Shown here piece after piece: positions 8,450 to 16,528 of a stretch of 45,042 bases of DNA. A program made the position numbers and the translations under genes. The notes under the pieces were generated by a model that was not told where the DNA came from, did no database searches, and was given only the letters and a program-made list of their open reading frames with translations. The DNA comes from Desulfobacterales bacterium (GTDB lineage: Bacteria; Desulfobacterota; Desulfobacteria; Desulfobacterales; Desulfobacteraceae), in contig JAKSAX010000466.1 of assembly GCA_022361395.1 (NCBI GenBank), positions 1 through 45,042 of the forward strand, in the 5' to 3' direction. How positions within the stretch are numbered: position 1 is the first letter of the stretch; each line of letters starts with the position of its first letter.

Positions 8450-8483
8450 GGGGTGCCGGGGGCGGTTCCGCTCCCGGTGCCCC
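8450..8483 (+). terminator. GC-rich hairpin inside the operon (attenuator or partial terminator)
   Basis: Arms 8450-8460 and 8473-8483 pair over 11 positions, including two central G-U pairs, around a 12-base loop. No T-tract follows. It lies in the only sizeable gap (61 bases) of the operon, so it may lower expression of the second half or protect the upstream mRNA. Confidence 0.35.
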
Positions 8484-8497
8484 ATTAAAAGGAAATC

Positions 8498-11068
8498 ATG
8501 AAATTTATACGCCGGTTCATAGAAAAGATTTTCACGGGTTCCCGGGCCGGGAAGGCCGGGAACGGGACTTGCCGTGATACAATATCCGAACCGGATTTCA
8601 GGCAGCGTTACCATACCTTCAAGCTATTGCTCAGTGCAAACAACAGGGCGCTTGAAGCCATGGCTGACATGGAAACCCTGCTGAAGGCGTCCCGCCCCTT
8701 CGGCATGACGGATATCAGGGCCCTTACCACCTCATCCCTGGTCAACGTGTTCAGGATGATGCAGAAACTGGACGCCCTGGCCCCGGGAAAATACCGCAGC
8801 CTCTTTGACCGGTTTGACGCCATCCGTGCCGCTGTTGAGAAACTGATGGAAAAAAAAGCGCTGCCTGCTGACCGCCGCCTGGTCATTCCCCTTGAGGAGA
8901 CGGACAAGCAGGATTCGGATCTGGTGGGCGGAAAAATGGCCAATCTGGGAGAATTGAAAAACAGGCTCGGCCTGGAAGTTCCCCGGGGATTTGCCATCAC
9001 TGCCCGGGCCTATGAAGACTTCTTAACCGCCAATGATCTCCAGGCGGAAATAAACCGGCGCATCCAGGCATCCGGCGATTCCGATATAAAGACCTTGTTT
9101 CAGCTCTGCGCCGATATCCAGACCCTGATTATAAACGCCCGGGTCCCTGAAAGCCTGGCCCGGGCCGTCCGGGACGCCCTGGACGGCCTGGTATCCGAAA
9201 CCGGCCACTCCCCCTTGCTGGCGCTGAGAAGCAGTGCCATTGGTGAGGACAGAGGAGACATCTCCTTTGCCGGCCAATATCAGAGCCTGCTCAATGTCTC
9301 GGCCAATGATGTTCTTGATGCCTATAAACAGGTGGTGGCGGGCAAGTACAGCCTGACAGCGGTCACTTACCGCATGAACCGGGGGTTCCGGGATGAGGAT
9401 ATTCCCATGTGCGTGGGCTGCATCTCTATGGTGGATGCCCTTGCCTCAGGTGTTATTTACTCCCACAACCCCTTTGACATCCATGATGACTCCGTTTTCA
9501 TCCATTCCACTTTGGGGCTGTCCGGGGATCTGGTGGACGGTTCCGGCACCGCTGACCTGTTTGTGGTGCGGCGGGGAAAAGAGGGGGCATCCCCACTGAA
9601 AGTTATTCATACGGAAGTCCGGAACCGGCCTTCAATCTCACGGGATACCATAAGGCGCCTTACTGAACTCACGGTTAAAACGGAATCCCACTACGGTATT
9701 CCCCTGGACATAGAGTGGGCCATGACCGGCCCGCCTGAATCCGGGATCTATATTCTTCAGTGCAGACCCCTGGGACGTAAACCCGGCAATGGCCGGGCCG
9801 TGAACCCGGTTCCGGCGGTTTCAGACAACTTCCCGGTGCTTGCCCGGGGCGGCATCACCGCAAGTCCCGGGATTGCCGCAGGCAGGATCTTTCCGATCAA
9901 CAGCACGGAAGACCTGCTCGGTTTCCCGGACGGGGCCGTTCTTCTAGCCTCCCATGCCCTGGCCCGGTGGGCATCTGTGCTGGGCCGGGCCGCTGCCGTG
10001 ATTACAGGGCAGGGCAGCTTTGCCGGGCACCTTGCCAATGTGAGCCGCGAATTCGGGGTGCCGGCCCTGTTCAGCCTGGATGGGGCGGTTACCCGTTTGC
10101 CGGCAGGCATGGTGGTCACCGTGGATGCAGACAATGGTGTTGTTTATGAGGGCCGGGTAGAGGCTCTCCTCGACCTTGACCTCCCAAAGGCCAACCTCAT
10201 GGCCGGAAGCCCTGTGTACGGCATACTGGAGGAAATCTGCGGCCATATTGTGCCCCTTAACCTTCTGGATCCGGACGACATTGAATTCAAACCGGAAAAC
10301 TGCCGCACCCTCCATGACATCACCCGGTATATCCATGAGCGTTCGGTCCGTGAAATGTTTCATTACGGTAAAACCCGGGGCAATGCCGGAAGAACCGCCA
10401 AGCAACTCTTCCACAAGGTGGCCATGCAGTGGTGGGTCCTGAACCTGGACAACGGGTTCACCACCGAGGTGCCGGGCAGATATATCCGGACGGAACAGAT
10501 CGCCTCCCGGCCCATGCTGGCCGTATGGGAAGGGATAACGGCGGTTCCCTGGGACGGCCCGCCTCCTGTGAACACCAGGGGATTCCTGTCCGTTATGTTC
10601 CGGGCCACGACAAACACCGCCCTGAATACAGGGCAGCGGTCAAAATATGCGGATAAGAATTTTTTCATTATCTCAAAGGAGTACTGCAGCCTCAGTGCAA
10701 GACTGGGGTTTCACTTCACCATCCTGGAAAGCTTTGCCGGAAAAAGGCCCCAGGAAAATTATATCACTTTCAGATTCCAGGGGGGGGCAGCCGATTTTAA
10801 CCGCAGGCTCAGCCGGGTTTCTTTTATCGGTGATCTCTTGTCCCGATACGGGTTTGACACTATAATCAAGCAGGACAACCTGTCGGCCCGGATCAAAGGG
10901 GGAGATCAGCCGTATATCCTGGGCCGGCTCAGACTCCTGGGATATATGATTATCCATACCCGGCAACTGGACATGGTTATCAGCGATGAGCATCATGCCC
11001 GGCAGTACCGGAACCGTTTTAAACATGATATTGACAGGATACTGAGGCAGGATGCCGGAAATAATTGA
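8498..11068 (+). CDS. PEP-synthase/PPDK-like protein with swivelling His domain and atypical C-terminus
   Basis: 856 residues. About 110 N-terminal residues are helical with no recognised fold. Residues about 140-430 match the ATP-grasp part of pyruvate phosphate dikinase/PEP synthase (LVGGKMANLGELKNRLGLEV at the start, SSAIGEDRGDISFAGQYQS in the middle). Residues about 455-555 match the swivelling phosphohistidine domain: GQGSFAGHLANVSREFGVPA places His511 at the position of the catalytic His (usual form SHAAIIARELGIPA). The C-terminal 300 residues do not look like the PEP-binding TIM barrel of true PEP synthases, and I see no matching active-site Cys. It may therefore phosphorylate its own His for signalling rather than make PEP. 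The start has GGAAA upstream. It is followed by a kinase gene overlapping by 17 bases, which supports a signalling role. Confidence 0.75.
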   Translation: MKFIRRFIEKIFTGSRAGKAGNGTCRDTISEPDFRQRYHTFKLLLSANNRALEAMADMETLLKASRPFGMTDIRALTTSSLVNVFRMMQKLDALAPGKYRSLFDRFDAIRAAVEKLMEKKALPADRRLVIPLEETDKQDSDLVGGKMANLGELKNRLGLEVPRGFAITARAYEDFLTANDLQAEINRRIQASGDSDIKTLFQLCADIQTLIINARVPESLARAVRDALDGLVSETGHSPLLALRSSAIGEDRGDISFAGQYQSLLNVSANDVLDAYKQVVAGKYSLTAVTYRMNRGFRDEDIPMCVGCISMVDALASGVIYSHNPFDIHDDSVFIHSTLGLSGDLVDGSGTADLFVVRRGKEGASPLKVIHTEVRNRPSISRDTIRRLTELTVKTESHYGIPLDIEWAMTGPPESGIYILQCRPLGRKPGNGRAVNPVPAVSDNFPVLARGGITASPGIAAGRIFPINSTEDLLGFPDGAVLLASHALARWASVLGRAAAVITGQGSFAGHLANVSREFGVPALFSLDGAVTRLPAGMVVTVDADNGVVYEGRVEALLDLDLPKANLMAGSPVYGILEEICGHIVPLNLLDPDDIEFKPENCRTLHDITRYIHERSVREMFHYGKTRGNAGRTAKQLFHKVAMQWWVLNLDNGFTTEVPGRYIRTEQIASRPMLAVWEGITAVPWDGPPPVNTRGFLSVMFRATTNTALNTGQRSKYADKNFFIISKEYCSLSARLGFHFTILESFAGKRPQENYITFRFQGGAADFNRRLSRVSFIGDLLSRYGFDTIIKQDNLSARIKGGDQPYILGRLRLLGYMIIHTRQLDMVISDEHHARQYRNRFKHDIDRILRQDAGNN

Positions 11069-12554
11069 CAAAGAGGAAGACTTGAGTACATTCACATCAA
11101 CAGCCCTGGCATTAACCGCGGCCTGTATTGCAACCCTGGACAGGACCGGTGAAATTCTCCGGCTTGTCCCCCACGATCTTTTTAACCGGGATGATGCCGC
11201 TGAAATGACAGGCCGCCCCTGGTCACAGTGTTTTGTACCGGTGAACGGTCCCAGGGGCAGCACCGCTGTCAAACCCGCACCGGAGACCGTTTATCTTACC
11301 GCCTTCAGGGACCGGTTCATTGAGTGGCGCTTTACCCCTTATTCAGACCAAGAGGGCGCCTGTCTCATGGGAGCGGGACAGGACGTCACCGCCCATATCA
11401 TGAACGCCCGTCAGCTGGACAGGGAGAAATCCACTCTCATCGGCCGCAACCTGGAACTCAAATGCCTCTACGGCATTGCAACGCTTCTGGGCAGCTCCTC
11501 TCTGAACCTGGAGCAGAAACTGGGCTCCATGGTCTCCCTGCTGCCCCCGGCGTTCCAATACCCGGGCCTTGCCGTTGCCCGGCTGGTTATTGATGACACC
11601 GGATATGCCTCAGGCCGGTTTCCCGACGCCGCAAGCCTCATGTCGGAACCCATACGTATCAACGGCCGGGACCGCGGTGCCCTGACCATTGCCTATGATG
11701 AAAAAGAGGTATCTTCCGGTCAGGCCGGCACCCTTTTTTCCAGGAAGGAGAAGCAACTGCTGAGAACCGTGGTCCAGCAGCTCACCCTGGCCGTTGAAAA
11801 GGAAGAGGGTGAGATCAGGCACAGGGACCTGGAACACCAGCTCCAGCATGCCGACCGCCTGGCCACCGTGGGGCAGCTTGCCGCCGGCATTGCCCATGAA
11901 CTCAACGGCCCCCTGAACAATATCCTGGGATATGCCCAGCTGGCAGGCAAGCAGCAGGACCTTCCGGAACAGGTGTATACAGACCTGGACAATATTGTCC
12001 GCTTTTCCCTGCACACCCGGGAAATCGTTAAAAAGGTCATGCTGTTCAGCAGGCAGACACCGCCGAAGCAGGAGGTTGTAAATCTCAATACCGTTATACG
12101 GGACAGCCTCTACTTTACCGAACCCCTGTGCAGTAAAAGCGGGGTGGACATTCACTGTGATCTGGCGGACGAACTGCCCGACATGACAGCGGATTCCTCC
12201 CAGCTTCACCAGGTCATGGTGAACCTGATTGTCAATGCAGCCCAGGCCATGCCCGAAAGCGGGGGCAGGATTATCATCAGCACCGGCAGGATCTCGGATG
12301 CCGAGTTGTTTATGACGGTGGATGATACCGGGGACGGGATGGATGATGAAACCCTTCTGCACTGCTTTCTACCCTTTTACACCACCAAGGATGTGGACAA
12401 GGGAACAGGACTGGGACTTTCGGTGGTCCACGGAATTGTCGAATCCCACGGCGGAATCATCACGGCGGACAGCACCCCGGGAAAGGGGACCCGGTTTAAA
12501 ATCGTTTTTCCGGTGGACCAAGAGACCTTCCGGACAGGAGAAACCCATGTATAA
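11052..12554 (+). CDS. Soluble PAS/GAF-type sensor histidine kinase
   Basis: A 500-residue kinase with no transmembrane helix. Residues about 20-110 look like a PAS domain (ending FIEWRFTPYSDQEG... GAGQDVTAH). A GAF-like region follows at about 130-255 (with SMVSLLPPAFQYPGLAVARL). The H-box is AAGIAHELNGPLNNILGYAQ with His282; note NGPL instead of the usual NNPL. The ATPase motifs are NLIVNAAQAM, DDTGDGMDD and GTGLGLSVVHGI. ATG 11052 overlaps the PEP-synthase-like gene by 17 bases and has GAGG just upstream; TTG 11083 is a weaker alternative. The stop overlaps the start of the NtrC-type regulator by 8 bases, so this is very likely its cognate kinase. Confidence 0.85.
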   Translation: MPEIIDKEEDLSTFTSTALALTAACIATLDRTGEILRLVPHDLFNRDDAAEMTGRPWSQCFVPVNGPRGSTAVKPAPETVYLTAFRDRFIEWRFTPYSDQEGACLMGAGQDVTAHIMNARQLDREKSTLIGRNLELKCLYGIATLLGSSSLNLEQKLGSMVSLLPPAFQYPGLAVARLVIDDTGYASGRFPDAASLMSEPIRINGRDRGALTIAYDEKEVSSGQAGTLFSRKEKQLLRTVVQQLTLAVEKEEGEIRHRDLEHQLQHADRLATVGQLAAGIAHELNGPLNNILGYAQLAGKQQDLPEQVYTDLDNIVRFSLHTREIVKKVMLFSRQTPPKQEVVNLNTVIRDSLYFTEPLCSKSGVDIHCDLADELPDMTADSSQLHQVMVNLIVNAAQAMPESGGRIIISTGRISDAELFMTVDDTGDGMDDETLLHCFLPFYTTKDVDKGTGLGLSVVHGIVESHGGIITADSTPGKGTRFKIVFPVDQETFRTGETHV

Positions 12555-13875
12555 AATTCTGGTGGTAGATGATTCAAGGCCGACCCTGGAAGTGATTCAG
12601 CGCAACCTTTCGGCCCACGGGTTTGATACCTATACCTGCAACAGCGTCCCGGATGCGGTCCGGTTCCTTTCCGAAAGCACCATTGACCTCATTATCACGG
12701 ATTATAAGATGCCGGGCCGGAGCGGCCTGGATCTGATCCGCTATATCAGGGACAACCTGGACAACCTTGAGATCATCATGATCACCGGTTACCCCGATAT
12801 TGAAGGGGCGGTCCAGGCCGTAAAGGACGGGGCCGACGAATACCTGGTCAAACCCTTTACCGATGCGGAACTGCTCTCGGCAGTCCGCCGCATGATAGAG
12901 AAACTGAGCAGCCGCAGGGTTGTGGAGTCCACCACCGGTCCCGCCAAAACATTCGGCATCATCGGTGATGCCCCTAAAATGCTCCACGTTTTCCACCGCA
13001 TTGAAAAAGCCGCCTCAACCAATGCAACCGTTCTGATATCCGGGGAGAGCGGCACAGGAAAGGAAATCGTGGCCAGGGCCATTCATTATAACTCGGACCG
13101 GCGGCGCAGCCCCTTTGTCCCGGTCAACTGCACGGCCATCCCGGACAACCTCCTGGAGAGCGAATTGTTCGGCCATGTCAAAGGGGCCTTTACCGGCGCC
13201 CGGGACAACCGGGAAGGCTTTTTCCAGATAGCGGACGGCGGTACCGTCTTCCTGGACGAGATCGGGGATGCCTCAATGAACATGCAGGGAAAACTGCTCC
13301 GGGTCCTCCAGAACAAAGAAATCCGCCAGGTCGGATCAGGAAGGATCCAGCATGTGGATACCAGGATAATTGCCGCCACCCACAAAGACCTTCCCGGCCT
13401 GGTCAGGAAGGGCCTGTTCCGTGAGGATCTCTTTTACCGCCTCAACGTCATTGACGTACCCGTGCCGGCCCTGAACGAAAGGCGCGACGACATCCTGCTG
13501 CTGATCAACTATTTTATCGAGCAGTTCTGCACGGAAATGGGCCGGGATATCCCGAAGATCTCCGACAATGCCCTGAACGCCCTTAAACAGCATGCGTGGC
13601 CCGGAAATGTCAGGGAACTTGAAAACCTGATCCAGCGCCTCATGGTCATCGTGGACCACGATCCCGTCCGCTGCTCGGATCTGCCCGAGACCATGAGAAC
13701 AGGGGTGCCGGTTGGGAAAACAGCCCACCTCCGCCTTGAAGATGTTGTCAACGCCCACATCAGGGAGGTGCTTACCAGTGTGAAGGGGAATAAAACCCGG
13801 GCCGCCGGAATTCTGGACATAGACCGTAAAACCCTGGGTGCCAGGCTGAAGAAAATGGAGGGGGAACAACCATGA
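12547..13875 (+). CDS. NtrC-family sigma-54-dependent response regulator
   Basis: 442 residues in three domains. The receiver has D8-D9 and phospho-acceptor D52 in ITDYKMPG. The AAA+ sigma-54 activation domain (about 140-365) has Walker A GESGTGKE, the sigma-54 contact loop GAFTGA and Walker B GTVFLDEIGD. The C-terminal Fis-type helix-turn-helix includes NKTRAAGILDIDRKTLGARL. Start ATG 12547 has ACAGGAG upstream and overlaps the kinase stop; the longer frame from 12322 is a shadow inside the kinase. As an intact GAFTGA-bearing activator it can drive sigma-54 promoters, and the only convincing one seen here is at 3332, at the head of the same operon. The product therefore probably controls its own operon and perhaps other targets. 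Confidence 0.92.
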   Translation: MYKILVVDDSRPTLEVIQRNLSAHGFDTYTCNSVPDAVRFLSESTIDLIITDYKMPGRSGLDLIRYIRDNLDNLEIIMITGYPDIEGAVQAVKDGADEYLVKPFTDAELLSAVRRMIEKLSSRRVVESTTGPAKTFGIIGDAPKMLHVFHRIEKAASTNATVLISGESGTGKEIVARAIHYNSDRRRSPFVPVNCTAIPDNLLESELFGHVKGAFTGARDNREGFFQIADGGTVFLDEIGDASMNMQGKLLRVLQNKEIRQVGSGRIQHVDTRIIAATHKDLPGLVRKGLFREDLFYRLNVIDVPVPALNERRDDILLLINYFIEQFCTEMGRDIPKISDNALNALKQHAWPGNVRELENLIQRLMVIVDHDPVRCSDLPETMRTGVPVGKTAHLRLEDVVNAHIREVLTSVKGNKTRAAGILDIDRKTLGARLKKMEGEQP

Positions 13876-13888
13876 TCTATTTCTTACT

Positions 13889-13923
13889 GGAAAAACGGTT
13901 TAATTGAAATAAAAACCTTTTCC
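13889..13923 (+). terminator. Possible terminator after the NtrC-type gene
   Basis: GGAAAA..GGTTT (13889-13901) pairs with AAACC-TTTTCC (13913-13923) with a two-base bulge. It is AT-rich and not strong, but it lies directly after the last gene of the operon. Confidence 0.35.
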
Positions 13924-14020
13924 GGTCTGATGCAGGTTTTATCTCTGCAAGAAGTTAAGTTTTCAGTAAATTTTAACAGACAGCAGAAGTTCGATTTTCT
14001 GTGTGTCATTGTCATTTTTC

Positions 14021-14049
14021 TTGACTTCGAATGGTTCTCTGTCTATTAC
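14021..14049 (+). promoter_or_regulatory. Candidate sigma-70 promoter of the CsgG lipoprotein operon
   Basis: TTGACT (14021-14026), a 17-base spacer, then TATTAC (14044-14049). Transcription would begin near 14056, about 43 bases before the CsgG ATG at 14099. The match is fair at both boxes, and it lies in a 220-base AT-rich gap with no gene. Confidence 0.5.
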
Positions 14050-14098
14050 TCTGTTTCAAAATTTAATTTTCTTATCTTAACGGAGTGGAGATCAATCA

Positions 14099-15079
14099 AT
14101 GAACTTACTCAAGATGAATCTGGTCTGTCTTGTTTCTTTTCTGTTTCTGTTTTCCTGCGCAACCGTTGAAAAACCTGAAATTGAAAAAGTAAAATCCAAA
14201 CCGGTTGCCAGCAAGACAGTTCAACATGAAAAAGAACACCCTCAGTTGAAAAAAGGACTTAAAAGGAAAGTTGCCATTGCACGGTTTTCCAATGAAAGCA
14301 GGTATGGGCAAAGTTTCTTCGTTGATAAGAATAACGACCGGATAGGAAAGCAGGCTGTTGACATTCTCTCTGCTAAATTATTGGAGACAGAAAAGTTTAT
14401 CCTCGTTGAAAGAGCTGATTTAGATAAAATCACAAAAGAGTTGGCAATGGAAGATTATGGGCCATTGAAGAATATGGCAGATTACCTTGTCATTGGATCT
14501 GTTACGGAATTTGGCAGGAAAGACCAGGGAAAAGTCGGCATTTTTAGCCGGACCAAACGTCAGATCGCATTTGCAAAGGTTCATTTGAGGCTGATCGAGG
14601 TGAGAACCGGCCAGGTGCTTTACTCGGAAGAAGGCGAAGGTGAAGCATATTCGGAAGCAGGCAGCGTGTTCGGTGTCGGTGAGAGAGCCGGATATGATTC
14701 TGCGATAAATGATAAAGCGCTGGAGGCGGCCATCATTGATTTGTCTTCAAACATAATTGAAAATCTGCTTGATAGGCCTTGGAAAAGCTATATCCTCGAT
14801 GTCGCAGATAATAAACTAATTATTGCCGGGGGTAAAAGTCAAAATATAAAAATGGGTGATGTATTTAAGGTGGTTAAAGAAGGAAAAAAGGTTAAGAATC
14901 CACAAACAAATACTACCATTACGTTGCCGGGGGAAAAATTCGGCATGATCAAGGTTGTTTCTCTTTTGGGAGAAACGCCGGAGTCTGAGGTTTCATTATG
15001 CGATATCATTGAAGGGGATATGTCTGAGTATATTTCGGGAAATGATTTTACTGAATTATCTGTTCAAGAAAATAATTAG
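14099..15079 (+). CDS. CsgG-family outer-membrane lipoprotein
   Basis: 326 residues. A lipoprotein signal peptide (MNLLKMNLVCLVSFLFLFSC) has the lipobox FLFSC, so Cys20 is lipidated. A charged linker is followed by a CsgG domain at about 58-220, starting KRKVAIARFSNESRYGQ and including KFILVERADLDKI and ADYLVIGSVTEFGRK. The C-terminal ~95 residues form an extra region (LIIAGGKSQNIKMGDVFKVV), so the protein is longer than E. coli CsgG. CsgG forms a nonameric secretion pore in curli systems, but no curli subunit gene is nearby. The downstream DUF4810 and DUF799 genes match a known CsgG-DUF4810-DUF799 lipoprotein arrangement, for example in Neisseria. It is AT-rich compared with the upstream operon. 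The exact role is unknown. Confidence 0.85.
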   Translation: MNLLKMNLVCLVSFLFLFSCATVEKPEIEKVKSKPVASKTVQHEKEHPQLKKGLKRKVAIARFSNESRYGQSFFVDKNNDRIGKQAVDILSAKLLETEKFILVERADLDKITKELAMEDYGPLKNMADYLVIGSVTEFGRKDQGKVGIFSRTKRQIAFAKVHLRLIEVRTGQVLYSEEGEGEAYSEAGSVFGVGERAGYDSAINDKALEAAIIDLSSNIIENLLDRPWKSYILDVADNKLIIAGGKSQNIKMGDVFKVVKEGKKVKNPQTNTTITLPGEKFGMIKVVSLLGETPESEVSLCDIIEGDMSEYISGNDFTELSVQENN

Positions 15080-15091
15080 GAAATAGTCGAT

Positions 15092-15409
15092 ATGAAATTG
15101 TCAAAAATACTTGTCCTCCTCCTTTTTTTCTTCCTTTTCGGTTGTGGCCTTAAAGAAGGCGTCATTCAAAAAGATGCGAGAAGTTATCTCTGGTTTACCG
15201 GGAATACTAAAGATGCGATTGTGTTGATTGATGATCTGACCCCGTTTAATTTGAATACGGCAAATGAAAAAGAGAGTGGCGCTAAAACCAGATATTATGA
15301 AGTGGCTCCCGGGAAACACACCATCGTTGTTACCAGGAACAATAAAGAAATTGTAAAACGAATCGTTCTTCTGGGTGACGGAATTACAAAGGAGATACAA
15401 ATTCCATGA
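15092..15409 (+). CDS. Small lipoprotein of unknown function within the CsgG operon
   Basis: 105 residues. The signal peptide MKLSKILVLLLFFFLFGCG has a clear lipobox (LFGC, Cys18). The mature part is beta-rich; the segment near the end, YYEVAPGKHTIVVTRNNKEI, recalls the PEGA-like pattern (V-x-P-G-x-H-x-[IV]) found in small surface domains, but the match is short. It starts 12 bases after the CsgG stop and its stop overlaps the DUF4810 gene start (ATGA). In the CsgG-DUF4810-DUF799 sets I know, this position holds no gene, so this looks like an added fourth component. Confidence 0.75.
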   Translation: MKLSKILVLLLFFFLFGCGLKEGVIQKDARSYLWFTGNTKDAIVLIDDLTPFNLNTANEKESGAKTRYYEVAPGKHTIVVTRNNKEIVKRIVLLGDGITKEIQIP

Positions 15410-15765
15410 TAAAAAACAGTGTATTGATCGTAATCTTATTGTGCGTGCTGACTGCCGGATGTACAACCACTCAAAAGCAATACTATTTTGGTGATTATTC
15501 AAATACTTTATATGATTTTGAAAAAGATAAAAGCGAGGAAACCCTTGCTGAACATAAAGAGCAGCTTGAGCATATTGTTTCGGAATCAAAGGAAAAAAGT
15601 ATTCATGTCCCGCCTGGAATTTATGCTGAGTTAGGGTATATTTACTTGAAGGAAAATAAACCCAAAGAGGCAATTGCCTTTTTTAAAAAAGAATCAGTAC
15701 TTTATCCTGAATCCAAACAATTCATGGACAGGCTCATTCAGCGGTCCTGCAATGAGAAAATCTAA
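15406..15765 (+). CDS. DUF4810-like lipoprotein
   Basis: 119 residues. The signal peptide has lipobox LTAGC (Cys19), then TTTQKQYYFGDYSNTLYDFE, the Tyr-rich 'Y-x-W/F-G-x-Y-x-x-x-L-Y' start typical of DUF4810. After that come helical TPR-like residues (PPGIYAELGYIYLKENKPKE, AIAFFKKESVLYPES). The DUF4810 family is found with CsgG and DUF799 lipoproteins. It is coupled to the previous gene by ATGA. The stop lies after the start region of the next gene, so the two may overlap by a few bases, depending on which start is used there. Confidence 0.8.
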   Translation: MIKNSVLIVILLCVLTAGCTTTQKQYYFGDYSNTLYDFEKDKSEETLAEHKEQLEHIVSESKEKSIHVPPGIYAELGYIYLKENKPKEAIAFFKKESVLYPESKQFMDRLIQRSCNEKI

Positions 15766-15787
15766 CTCTTATCACAAGGTGAGTTCA

Positions 15788-16489
15788 TTGAAAAAATATA
15801 CTATCTCAGTTTCATTTTTACTTCTTTTTTTGTGTGCATCCTGTGCCACGGTTCCCAAAACCACAAAGTACTCAGAATTTCCACTGATGTATGAGGAGAA
15901 TGTCACATCTATTTTAATACTGCCGCCTATGAATGAAACCACGGCTGCTGATGCCAAGGAGTATTATGCGACAACTATCCAGGAGCCGTTAACCTATTCC
16001 GGCTATTATGTTTTTCCTTATCCGGTGACATCTGAGATCCTACAGATGGAGGGAATCTATGACTCCGAACTCTTATTAAATACGCCGCTGTTTAAGTTCA
16101 AGGAATTCTTTGGAGCGGATGCTGTCTTGTTTACCCGGATTAAAAAATGGGATTTAAATTATATCATAATTGACTCCAATCTTACGGTTGCTGTTGAGTG
16201 CCAGCTTAAATCCACATCCACAAATCGGGTGCTGTGGGAGTATAACGGTACTGTTGTTGTGAACCTGTCTGGGAATACCAGCACTGGAAACCCATTGGCC
16301 GATTTAGTTGCAAAGGCTGTCGTTGCTGCCATTAGTTCTGCTGTCGTCGATTATGTGCCCTATGCGAGGCAGGCAAACTATAAAGCCATTTCTTCACTGC
16401 CTTATGGACGATATCACCCTCAATATACCAAAGATAAAAATGTTGAAATAATTGATCAAACACCGCCTGAAAAGACAAAGGCGAAATAG
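15788..16489 (+). CDS. DUF799 (GNA1162-like) lipoprotein
   Basis: About 233 residues from TTG 15788. A signal peptide (KKYTISVSFLLLFLCASC) has lipobox CASC, then the DUF799 pattern: TSILILPPMNETTAADAKEYY near the N-terminus, the central FGADAVLFTRIKKWDL and near the end VDYVPYARQANYKA. I chose TTG 15788 because AAGGTGAG lies 4 bases upstream; ATG 15752, inside the DUF4810 gene, is the alternative and would add 12 residues. GNA1162 of Neisseria is an outer-membrane lipoprotein in a CsgG/DUF4810 operon, with a fold similar to TolB-type domains. The set probably forms a secretion or envelope complex, with no substrate known. Confidence 0.8.
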   Translation: MKKYTISVSFLLLFLCASCATVPKTTKYSEFPLMYEENVTSILILPPMNETTAADAKEYYATTIQEPLTYSGYYVFPYPVTSEILQMEGIYDSELLLNTPLFKFKEFFGADAVLFTRIKKWDLNYIIIDSNLTVAVECQLKSTSTNRVLWEYNGTVVVNLSGNTSTGNPLADLVAKAVVAAISSAVVDYVPYARQANYKAISSLPYGRYHPQYTKDKNVEIIDQTPPEKTKAK

Positions 16490-16528
16490 GTGTGACCGCG
16501 TTTGAGACCGGATGGGAAAATAAATTGT

